This document shows, piece after piece, positions 25,647 to 33,700 of a DNA stretch of 64,000 nt. The stretch is from Johnsonella ignava ATCC 51276. Lineage in GTDB: Bacteria > Bacillota > Clostridia > Lachnospirales > Lachnospiraceae. The translations under genes were made by a program, and so were the position numbers. The first letter of the stretch is position 1. The number at the start of each line of letters is the position of its first letter. The stretch lies in contig NZ_JH378837.1 in assembly GCF_000235445.1 (NCBI RefSeq), positions 8,150-72,149 on the forward strand, read 5' to 3'. The notes under the pieces were generated by a model. The model was not told the origin of the DNA. It saw only the letters and a list, made by a program, of their open reading frames with translations, and searched no databases.

Positions 25647-27047
25647 AAGTTTTACTTGTAAGGCCGGGTGCTCCGAACACACTAAGTTTTACAAATATTT
25701 TGGATGCGGAGCCTTTGGAGCTTGAATATCTTCATACAGGTTTAAAAGAAGCGGGGTATGAAGATATGATTTATGATTATATCTGTCAGAATAAACCTTT
25801 TAGACTTGTATTAAAAGAGTACAGTCCTGATGTAGTAGCTATAACAGGTTATATAACTCAGCAAAATATGATGAAAAAGTTTTGTATGCAGGTAAAGAAA
25901 TATAAAGCCGATATAGTTACAATAGTTGGCGGAGTGCATGCACAGATTAATAGAAAGGTTTTTTATGAGGATTATATAGACTATATAACAAGGAGTGAGT
26001 CTGTTGATGCGTTTGTGGAGATTATTACATATATAGGCTTAAAAAAAGGTCTTATTAATCAAAATGATGTTGTAAATAAGAAGCTGATTAAGGAACTGCC
26101 GCATATTAACGGGTTGTGTTATAAGCCTGATAATAAAGAGTGGGTAAACAATCCGATGATACCTATAGACATAAACAGTTTACCCATACCTGACAGGAGT
26201 TTTTTTTATAAAAACAGAAAACATTTCAGGTATCTTGATTTACTTGAGTCAGCTAATATAAAAACAGCTTTTGGATGTCCATATTCCATATAATTGTAAG
26301 TTTTGCTATTGCACTCTACTTAATAATGGCAGATACAGGGAAAGGGATTTGAATCTGGTTATAGAGGAATTAAAAAACTTAGATGCCGAAAATATAACTA
26401 TAGCCGATGATGATTTTTTAGTAAATGAGAATAGATTAAAAGAGTTTATAAGGCTTGTGAGAGAAAATAATATAAAAAAGACTTATGTGTGTTATGGCAG
26501 GGCGGATTTTATAGCAAATCATCCTGAAATCATAAAAGAACTTGCGGATATAGGCTTTAAGTATTTCTTAGTCGGGTTGGAAGCTATAAATGATGAAGAA
26601 CTTAATGATTATAATAAGGGGACGAGCAAGGAACATAATGTGGAGGCGATAAAGGTAATTAATTCAACTTCCGCACAGTGTATAGGGCTTATGATAGTAG
26701 GGCTTTCTGCAACTAAAAAGGATTTTGACGATCTTTATAATTGGATAGTTAAGCATGAACTTATACATGTAACTATCTCTATATTTACGCCTATCCCGGG
26801 TACTCCTTTGTATGAGGAGTATAAGGATAAATTGATTACCGATAAGATAGAAAATTGGGATTTTCTTCATCTGGTAGTAGAACCTGAGAATATAAGCAGA
26901 CATAAGTTTTATCTTTATTACAGAAGATTGATATTAAAGCTTTATAAAAGAGCAAAGAAAGCCGGAGTATATGAGTATTTGGATTTGGAGCATTATAAAA
27001 AGATGCTCTCCAGGTTTTTGCTAAGAAAAGCGTATCTTGACAGGTAG
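25643..27047 (+). pseudogene. Third cobalamin-type radical SAM protein, frameshifted inside the Fe-S motif
   Basis: Two frames, 25643-26293 and the frame ending at 27047, together give one radical SAM protein close to that at 20847. The break is at 26278-26291, where TCCATAT is present twice in tandem. Removing one copy gives FGCPYNCKFCYC, the normal CxxxCxxC site, and a 465-residue protein (the paralogue has 458). As written, translation stops after GCPYSI. All other motifs (VGGVHAQ, IADDDFLVNENRL, YGRADFIANHPEII, PIPGTPLYEEY) are intact, which points to a very recent or reversible change, or a sequencing/assembly error. Confidence 0.85.
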
Positions 27048-27057
27048 TGTAGCCGAT

Positions 27058-27189
27058 ATGGAAATTAAAAAACAAGAAAATAAAGAAAATACAAAAAATA
27101 CAGAATATACAGAATATACAAAATATAAAGAAAAGCCTATATTACCGGAAGATAAAATACTATGGTTTGATATAAGGAATTTTAATTAA
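27058..27189 (+). CDS. Possible 43-residue peptide after the radical SAM genes
   Basis: An ATG ten bases after the stop of the third radical SAM gene opens a 43-codon frame. The peptide is Lys/Glu/Asn-rich with the repeated word TEYTEYTKYK and ends in LWFDIRNFN. Its place right behind three radical SAM genes raises the question of a precursor peptide, but the ribosome site is weak and the low-complexity codon run (AATACAGAATATACAG...) may be chance. No known RiPP leader is recognised. The gap that follows (27190-27541, 350 bases) is AT-rich with no recognised gene. Confidence 0.3.
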   Translation: MEIKKQENKENTKNTEYTEYTKYKEKPILPEDKILWFDIRNFN

Positions 27190-27541
27190 GTACCGGTTAA
27201 ATATTTCCTGTACGAAAAATATACTTTTTAATAAATTTCTATGATTTTATACTTGAAAATCTAAGTATATTCATTTATAATACAGTATTGTGAAAAATAT
27301 AGTAATCATAAATATGTTTTAGTAGGAAAATGTAACTAAAAGCATATTACTAAGAGTTTCATAAATTACAAAAATACATGAAAACAGTAAAATTACAGTA
27401 TTACAAATAAGAATACTATATCGATTATTATTTATTATTATGTACGATATTTACATAAGATATTAAAGTACTATAAAATATTCCTTGATATATATTATGT
27501 TTTGGGTATTTTTTAGTTTTAAAAAAGGAATTATAAGTATC

Positions 27542-28270
27542 ATGAAGATATTATTTAAAAATAAAAGGCTATGTATATTTGTATTTCTTACAGGGGTATT
27601 AATACTTTTAAACCACAGGTTTGGCTGGTCAAAGTATATGGCTGATACAGAGAATCTTGAATTTCTTAAGGAAGCAGTCAAAAACAACCTGCTTGAGGCA
27701 CTGCTTATATATACTGTTTTAACAGTGATTTCATCTGTTCTGCTTGCAGTGCCGGGGATTACATTTGCAGTTATAGCAGGCGTAGTATTCGGTCCCGTGT
27801 TAGGAACATTTGCATGTACAGTTGCTGCAACAGCGGGTGCGGTGGCAGCTTTTATAGCAGGCAGGTTTTTTCTGAAAGATCTGATAAAGCCGCTTGCTGT
27901 AAAAAATAAGTATTTAAAAGAATGGCTTTTTTCAGAAAATAAAAATAAAGATTTTTTTATACTTATGCTTACAAGACTTGTACCGCTTTTTCCATACAAT
28001 TTGCAAAACTTTGCTTATGGAACCACCGACATGAAGCTTGGGAAGTATACACTGGGTACTTTTATTTTTATATTGCCGGGTACGGCAATGTATACTGTAG
28101 GTGCGGCAGGAATTGCCGATGCAAAAAACAGGGTTTTTTATATAAGTACTGCCATAGTTATAGCGATTTTTGTATTTTCTGCTGCATATATGCTTAAAAA
28201 ACATTATATATTGACGGATAAGACATCGCCTGAAAGTAAACTATTTGAGGATAAAAAAATTGAAACATGA
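27542..28270 (+). CDS. TVP38/TMEM64 (DedA-like) membrane protein, YdjX type
   Basis: A 242-residue membrane protein of the SNARE-associated/TVP38 family. The re-entrant region VPGITFAVIAGVVFGPVLGTFACTVAATAGAVAAFIAGR and the word LTRLVPLFPYNLQNFAYG are diagnostic. ATG 27542 (AAAGGAA upstream) is preferred over the longer frame at 27485. It is the first gene of a run that matches the E. coli ydjX-Y-Z/ynjBCDE set. The family is linked to transport or flipping of lipids or to uptake of oxyanions; the role is not settled. Its stop overlaps the next gene. Confidence 0.88.
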   Translation: MKILFKNKRLCIFVFLTGVLILLNHRFGWSKYMADTENLEFLKEAVKNNLLEALLIYTVLTVISSVLLAVPGITFAVIAGVVFGPVLGTFACTVAATAGAVAAFIAGRFFLKDLIKPLAVKNKYLKEWLFSENKNKDFFILMLTRLVPLFPYNLQNFAYGTTDMKLGKYTLGTFIFILPGTAMYTVGAAGIADAKNRVFYISTAIVIAIFVFSAAYMLKKHYILTDKTSPESKLFEDKKIET

Positions 28271-29253
28271 TTTATGCAAAAAGGCTGCCATACTTGACCC
28301 GACAGCCTGTATACATTGTCATAAATGTAGACAGCAGTGTCTTTTTTTAGATAAGTATAAGATAGATATAGGTGATAGCGACAGACTTAGAGAGCTGGCG
28401 TATCACTGTTTTTTATGCGGACGTTGCAGCGAGGTCTGCCCGAAAGGGATTGACGGACGTGGTATTATACTGGCTATGAGGCAGGAGGAGGTGAGGGAAA
28501 ACTGCAATAAACTTACCCAAAAGGGCTATGGTATGCTGCTGTTTGAAAAAGAGGATTATATTTATAAAAATTACAGGCGGGGGAAGAAAAAAAGTGTTAT
28601 ATTTCCGGGCTGCAATTATCCTTCATTTTATCCTAAAACCACAGAGAAACTTGCAGCCATGCTTCTTGAGAGTGCAGATATGGGCATAGTATATGACTGC
28701 TGCGGAAAGCCTGTGGCAGAGCTTGGGCTTAGAAAAAAAAGAAGAAAAGATACTAAGCGGCATTGAATCGAGGATGAGAGAGTGCAAAGTAGAGGAGATA
28801 GTTACACTCTGTCCGAACTGCTACCATTACCTTAAGCCTAAGATAGGAATAAAGCTGATAAGCATATACGAGAAGCTTAGAGAGCTTGGTATAGGCAGGA
28901 AACTTTCAGGAGAGTTCCCTGTTTTTCTGCCATGTCCGGATAAAGAACCTAAAAATCTTTATAAGGATATAGAATTCTTTATAGACGGTGATATAAAAGA
29001 GGCAAATAAGGCACAGTGCTGCGGTCTTGGAGGCTGTGCATGTGTAAAGGAACCCGATCTTGCATACAAGATGGCATGCAGCATGAAAGAAAACGAGGGA
29101 CAGGTTTACACTTATTGTGCAACCTGTGCAGGAAATCTTGAAAGAAAAGGGTGTGCTCCGCTTAAGCATATATTAAATGAAATTATAGGAAGTGATGAAA
29201 AGGCGGCTTTAAAAACATCAATGATAAACAGGGCAATGACGAAGTTTAAATAA
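28245..29253 (+). pseudogene. Fe-S / CCG-domain oxidoreductase (YdjY/HdrB-like), frameshifted at an A8 run
   Basis: Two overlapping frames make one protein of about 335 residues. Fe-S sites: CIHCHKCRQQC and CFLCGRCSEVCPKG (two 4Fe-4S clusters, the second pair as in HdrC or GlcF). CCG domains: VIFPGCNYPSF...YDCCGKP, then FLPCP...QCCGLGGCACVKE and YTYCATCAGNLE. The reading frame changes at the eight A of 28733-28740; seven A would join both parts as GLRKKEEKIL. It may be a true mutation, RNA slippage on the A run, or a sequence error. TTG 28245 or TTG 28260 is the likely start. By family it moves electrons between ferredoxin and thiol/disulfide centres. Confidence 0.75.
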
Positions 29254-29383
29254 AATAGACGCTATTATATTAAATATAGTAAATTAATATAAATGAAATA
29301 GAATATAAAGTAAAATATGCAAGAAATAAAAATGACAGGTAAACAGGCTTATATTAAAGAAATAAAAACGGTAGGTGAATTAA

Positions 29384-30166
29384 ATGATGGAAGAGATAAA
29401 GAATGATTATACTGGTGAAAATAAAAAAGATATAAATGACGGCAGTGTCAATAAACAAAGAGTAAAAAGCGGATCTGATATTATAAAAAAGATAATAATG
29501 TCAGGGCTTATAATCGCAGTGATTTTAATATATATTTTTATACCTGCGGTTAAAAATTCATTGAACAGAATATTTACAATGTTTACAAGCGGTGATTTTA
29601 CCGAGGTGAGGGATTTTATAAAATCATATGGCGGTTATGCCGCTGCAGTATCCTTTATGCTTATGCTGCTACAATCCGTTGCTGCCCCGCTCCCGGCATT
29701 TGTTATAACATTTGCCAATGCAAATCTGTTCGGATGGTGGCAGGGAGCCATATTGTCATGGAGCAGTGCTATGGCAGGAGCAGCCATGTGTTTTTATATA
29801 TCAAGGATACTTGGAAGGGATGCTGCAGAGAGGTTTACAAGCAAGGCGGGACTTGAACAGATAGATACTTTTTTTGAAAAATACGGAAGAAATACTATAC
29901 TAATATGCAGACTTTTGCCTTTTATATCATTTGATTATGTAAGCTATGCGGCAGGGCTTACATCAATGTCATTTTGGAGCTTTTTTATAGCAACCGGTAT
30001 CGGTCAGCTTCCTGCAACTCTGGTTTACTCCTATGTAGGCAGTTTTCTTACAGGAGGGGCAAAGCTTTTAATGACAGGGCTTTTAATAATGTTTTCATTA
30101 TGTGCACTTATCGCTATGATAAAGACTATGTATATGAATAAAAATAAAAAACAGGGCAGCAAATGA
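29384..30166 (+). CDS. TVP38/TMEM64 membrane protein, YdjZ type
   Basis: A 260-residue paralogue of the protein at 27542. A 35-residue charged N-terminus precedes the first helix; the core words are QSVAAPLPAFVITFANANLFGWWQGAILSWSSAMAGAAMCFYISR and ICRLLPFISFDYVSYAAGL. Two TVP38 proteins around an Fe-S protein repeat the order ydjX, ydjY, ydjZ of E. coli. Its stop overlaps the glycosyltransferase start by four bases (ATGA). Confidence 0.88.
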   Translation: MMEEIKNDYTGENKKDINDGSVNKQRVKSGSDIIKKIIMSGLIIAVILIYIFIPAVKNSLNRIFTMFTSGDFTEVRDFIKSYGGYAAAVSFMLMLLQSVAAPLPAFVITFANANLFGWWQGAILSWSSAMAGAAMCFYISRILGRDAAERFTSKAGLEQIDTFFEKYGRNTILICRLLPFISFDYVSYAAGLTSMSFWSFFIATGIGQLPATLVYSYVGSFLTGGAKLLMTGLLIMFSLCALIAMIKTMYMNKNKKQGSK

Positions 30167-31524
30167 ATGCGGTGATTTTATTTACAAGAGTGCCTGAGGC
30201 AGGTACTACAAAAACAAGACTTATGCCTTATTTTAATAAATATGAATGTGAAAAGCTCCAGACTGCAATGCTCAAAGATATATATATACAGTGTAAAATA
30301 GCCGGGGCGGACATATTTATATCTTATACTCCGGAAGATAAAGAAGACAGGCTTTATCAAATACTGGGTGATAAATGCAAATGCTTTCTTCAAAAAGGTG
30401 ATGGGCTTGGAGAAAGGATGTATAATGCATTTAAATATGTATTTGCAAAGGGGTATAAAAGCTGTGTACTTATAGGAAGCGATATACCTATGCTGACTGC
30501 AAATGAGATTAAAGAGGGTTTTAGACAGCTTAAATATAACGAGCTTGTATTCGGCAAAACCGCTGACGGCGGATATTACCTCACAGGCATGAAAAAACCT
30601 GTAAGGGATGTATTTGATATAGAGGCTGAAAACGGCAAAAAAAGTGCCTATGGGCACAGCAGGGTATGGGAGAATACTTTTTCAAGGCTTAAAGCTAAAG
30701 GATTTAAGATAGGTTATACTAAAGCACTGCACGATATAGACCTGAAATCAGATATAACCTATCATATAAGCATGATGCGGAGTATAAAAAAGCTGCAGAA
30801 AACAAATACAGGAAAATATTTATTAAAAAAGAGAAGGATTTCAGTTATAATACCGGTCTATAATGAGGGGAAAAACATAAGAAATTTTCTTAATCAGCTT
30901 AATACTTTGTACGGGAAATGTGAAATTATATTTGTAGACGGCGGCAGTAATGATGATACCAAAGATATATTAAACAGTTGTAATTGTGGCAGGTATAAGG
31001 TTCTTAGTTCACCTAAGGGAAGGGCTTTTCAGATGAATGAAGGTGCAAAGGCATCATGCGGAGATATATTATTTTTTCTGCACTGCGACAGTGAGCTTCC
31101 CGACAAGGTGCCTGAACATATCAGATATGTCATGAAAGATTTTGAAGCAGGCTGCTTCGGAATAGCCTTTCGTTCAAAGAATCCGCTTATGCTGATATGT
31201 CGGATTATATCAAATCACAGGATAAAGGATAGAAAGGTTATGTTTGGAGATCAGGGGATATTTATTGACAGAGAGCTGTTTTTTAAAGCAGGCAAATTTC
31301 CTGAAATTCCTATTATGGAGGATTATGGCTTTTCGCTTACATTAAAGGAGATGGGAATAAGACTTGGCATTGCAAAAAAACGTATATACACCTCTGAAAG
31401 GCGTTTTCCTGACGGAAATTATGATAAACTCAGGCTTATGTGGAAGATGAACAGGCTTAGGAAAATGTACAGAGACGGAATTGATGTAAATATTATATCC
31501 TCACTTTACAGAGATATGAGATAG
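30163..31524 (+). CDS. Fused double transferase: DUF2064/TIGR04282 plus GT2/TIGR04283
   Basis: A 453-residue protein that joins two families usually encoded apart. Residues 1-215: a CofC/GTA-fold nucleotidyltransferase-like part, with ILFTRVPEAGTTKTRL, LIGSDIPMLTANEI and FGKTADGGYYLTG (TIGR04282, 'rSAM/selenodomain-associated transferase 1'). Residues about 225-450: a GT2 glycosyltransferase with ISVIIPVYNEGKNIRNF, FVDGGSNDDT, GRAFQMNEGA, FFLHCDSELP and IMEDYGFS (TIGR04283). These two families travel with rhodanese and TVP38 genes, as here. Fusion implies sequential steps on one product. Substrates unknown. Confidence 0.87.
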   Translation: MNAVILFTRVPEAGTTKTRLMPYFNKYECEKLQTAMLKDIYIQCKIAGADIFISYTPEDKEDRLYQILGDKCKCFLQKGDGLGERMYNAFKYVFAKGYKSCVLIGSDIPMLTANEIKEGFRQLKYNELVFGKTADGGYYLTGMKKPVRDVFDIEAENGKKSAYGHSRVWENTFSRLKAKGFKIGYTKALHDIDLKSDITYHISMMRSIKKLQKTNTGKYLLKKRRISVIIPVYNEGKNIRNFLNQLNTLYGKCEIIFVDGGSNDDTKDILNSCNCGRYKVLSSPKGRAFQMNEGAKASCGDILFFLHCDSELPDKVPEHIRYVMKDFEAGCFGIAFRSKNPLMLICRIISNHRIKDRKVMFGDQGIFIDRELFFKAGKFPEIPIMEDYGFSLTLKEMGIRLGIAKKRIYTSERRFPDGNYDKLRLMWKMNRLRKMYRDGIDVNIISSLYRDMR

Positions 31525-31531
31525 GTATTTT

Positions 31532-32575
31532 ATGGGAAAAGATATATTTGGAAATGAAGCGGATGATATAAAGGGGCTGCTTCAATATGTACATTTAAAG
31601 AGATATAGGCAGGCTCTTGGGCTGCCTGATGAGATTTCGGAAAAATACAGTATTCTGGCACAGGGTGAATATAACAGAAATTATTATTTTATACATCCGG
31701 TTTCAGGCGAAAAACTTATTTTAAGGGTAAATCTGGGAAGTCAGATGGGCATCAAGGATCAGATAGGTTATGAATATAATGCACTTAAGCTTTTAGAAAA
31801 CTCAAAAAGAACGCCTAAGGCATTATATGTTGACGGAAGTTTTAAAAACTTAAATTACGGTATTATGGTTATGGAATTTTTGCCCGGGAAAGTACTTGAT
31901 TATAAAACCGATATGAAAAAAGCGGCTGCCTGTCTTGCGGATATACATTCAGTTAAAATACCTGAAAACAGTAAACTTATAATGCCTGAAAATCCGACCG
32001 GTGCCATTCTTGATGAATGCAGCCGAATGCTTGAGGTTTATATAAGTTCTGATGTGGCAGACAGTAAAAAGAAAGACCTGATATCGGAAATTTTTAAAAA
32101 GGGTAAAGAAAAACTTTCCGGCATAAAGAGCATGCCGTTTTACAGATGTTGTATAAATACTGAGCTTAACTCTAACAATTTTCTTATAAATGAAAATGGA
32201 AAAGATTATCTTATTGACTGGGAAAAACCTTTATATGGAGATCCTGCACAGGATTTAGGGCACTTTCTTGCACCGACTACAACCTTTTGGAAGACTGATA
32301 TTATTTTAGACAGTTATGAAGTGGAAGAATTTATAAAATATTATACGGCTTTAGTTGGAAACGGATTTAATGCCGGGGATATAAGGGAAAGAGTTTATAC
32401 ATATATACCTATTAACTGCCTAAGGGGAATTACATGGTGTGCAATGGCATGGGTACAGTACAGGCTGGCACAAAAAGGGCTGTTTAATGCTTCAACTGCA
32501 GCTAAGCTTGACGAATATCTTGATGAAAATTTCCTTAATATGATTAAAGATAAATATATAGATAATATACCGTGA
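31532..32575 (+). CDS. Choline-kinase/APH-like phosphotransferase
   Basis: A 347-residue kinase-fold protein. The Brenner loop reads INTELNSNNFLI (residues 208-219), so Glu211 sits where the catalytic Asp normally is and Asn209 where the His is; N216 and the following LIDWEKPLYGDPAQDLGHFLAP keep the metal ligands. That whole pattern appears to be a family trait of this group rather than decay. The N-lobe has AQGEYNRNYYF and KLILRVNLGS. It begins 7 bases after the transferase stop. It may phosphorylate the sugar or amino-alcohol part of the product made by the neighbours. Confidence 0.75.
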   Translation: MGKDIFGNEADDIKGLLQYVHLKRYRQALGLPDEISEKYSILAQGEYNRNYYFIHPVSGEKLILRVNLGSQMGIKDQIGYEYNALKLLENSKRTPKALYVDGSFKNLNYGIMVMEFLPGKVLDYKTDMKKAAACLADIHSVKIPENSKLIMPENPTGAILDECSRMLEVYISSDVADSKKKDLISEIFKKGKEKLSGIKSMPFYRCCINTELNSNNFLINENGKDYLIDWEKPLYGDPAQDLGHFLAPTTTFWKTDIILDSYEVEEFIKYYTALVGNGFNAGDIRERVYTYIPINCLRGITWCAMAWVQYRLAQKGLFNASTAAKLDEYLDENFLNMIKDKYIDNIP

Positions 32576-32611
32576 TATATCCTTAAGATTAAAAAATACA
32601 TTGGAGAAATT

Positions 32612-33040
32612 ATGACTTCAGATAATATAAAGGAATTATTTATAAAAGGCATTGACTGCTCACAAGTGGTGGCAGGGGCTTTTTCAGATGAACTTAAACT
32701 TGAGCCGGCTCTTTTAAGAAAGATGGGAGCTTGCTTTGGAGGCGGTATGGGAAGAGGAGAAACCTGCGGTTCATATATTGCGGCGCTTATGATAATAGGT
32801 TTAAAATACGGGCATTTTTCCGAAAATGATGAAAAACAAAAGGAAGTAATGAAGCAAAAGAAGGATAAGTTTAGTAAAAAATTTATAGAAAAATATTCTT
32901 CAACTATGTGCAGGCAGCTTCTGGGATATGATCTTTCAAAACCGAATGAATTTAATACCGCACTTGAAAGCGGCAGGCTGCTTAGCTTCTGTCCTCAGCT
33001 TACTAAAGACACCATAGATATATTAAGAGAGGTGCTTTAG
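32612..33040 (+). CDS. C_GCAxxG_C_C family redox protein
   Basis: A 142-residue protein with the family Cys set: GIDCSQVVAGAF, then MGACFGGGMGRGETCGSYIAALM, MCRQLLGYD and SFCPQL near the end. The family (TIGR01909/PF09719) is widespread in anaerobes and is thought to have a redox or metal-binding role. Here it sits in the middle of the sulfur/rhodanese cluster, which agrees with thiol chemistry. Ribosome site TGGAGAA before the ATG. No signal peptide, so cytoplasmic. Confidence 0.85.
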   Translation: MTSDNIKELFIKGIDCSQVVAGAFSDELKLEPALLRKMGACFGGGMGRGETCGSYIAALMIIGLKYGHFSENDEKQKEVMKQKKDKFSKKFIEKYSSTMCRQLLGYDLSKPNEFNTALESGRLLSFCPQLTKDTIDILREVL

Positions 33041-33044
33041 CTTT

Positions 33045-33596
33045 ATGAAACTGCTGCCATATAATAAAATAAATGATAAAGTATACGATATAAGAGCGTA
33101 TATATTTATTATATTTGTCTGTATAGTACTTACAGGTGCTACAATAGTGCTTCCTATGTTTTTTGCACTTCCTAAATGGATTTATTTAAATATTGCAGGA
33201 ATATATATATTTACATATGTATCAGGGCTGCTGCCTTCAATTATTTTTATATTATTTATACAGGCGGTACTTTTTAAAGTAGGTGTTGCGTATGTATTTT
33301 TCAGTTATTCATTAATATTAAATATGATAAATATAATTATAATATCTCTATGTGCGGATAGGGAAAGATTTATATTTATAAGATTTATTATCTCGGGAGT
33401 TATAATGACATTATTTTCAAAAATGATTGCAGCTTTTATTTCCAACATTATGTCGGCAGGTGGGCAGAGCTTTGAATATTTGTTTTCTTTAGATGTTTTT
33501 ATTGGTCAGGCAAAAATATATATACTATCCGCAGTTGCGGCATATTTATTTCTAAGTATATTTAATAAATTTTATAAAAAGCCGGGGAAAAATTAA
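33045..33596 (+). CDS. Small membrane protein, about five or six helices
   Basis: A 183-residue hydrophobic protein with helices at about 18-40, 45-65, 67-85, 88-105, 110-135 and 155-175. It starts 4 bases after the C_GCAxxG_C_C gene. In length and pattern (a conserved-looking GLLPSIIFILFIQAVLF segment) it resembles an ECF S-component or other vitamin-type substrate binder, but no family is certain. It may import a precursor of the cluster. Confidence 0.5.
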   Translation: MKLLPYNKINDKVYDIRAYIFIIFVCIVLTGATIVLPMFFALPKWIYLNIAGIYIFTYVSGLLPSIIFILFIQAVLFKVGVAYVFFSYSLILNMINIIIISLCADRERFIFIRFIISGVIMTLFSKMIAAFISNIMSAGGQSFEYLFSLDVFIGQAKIYILSAVAAYLFLSIFNKFYKKPGKN

Positions 33597-33700
33597 AATA
33601 CTGTTTAGTGAATTAATTATATAACGAAAGTATATGTTAAAAGTAATACAGAATTATTTTTTCATATTTATAAATTAATAAAATAATAGGAGGTATTTTT

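Noticed and set aside
27463..27999. 178-codon frame on the minus strand over the first TVP38 gene
   Set aside because: It mirrors a clearly coding plus-strand membrane protein, has no ribosome site and no recognisable family.
28733..28740. Programmed ribosomal frameshift as a definite call
   Set aside because: No stimulatory structure or internal ribosome site was recognised, and homopolymer mutation or sequence error is as likely. It is reported only as a lead.
33045..33596. Definite ECF S-component
   Set aside because: Size and helices fit, but no family motif was seen and no ECF T or A component is near.
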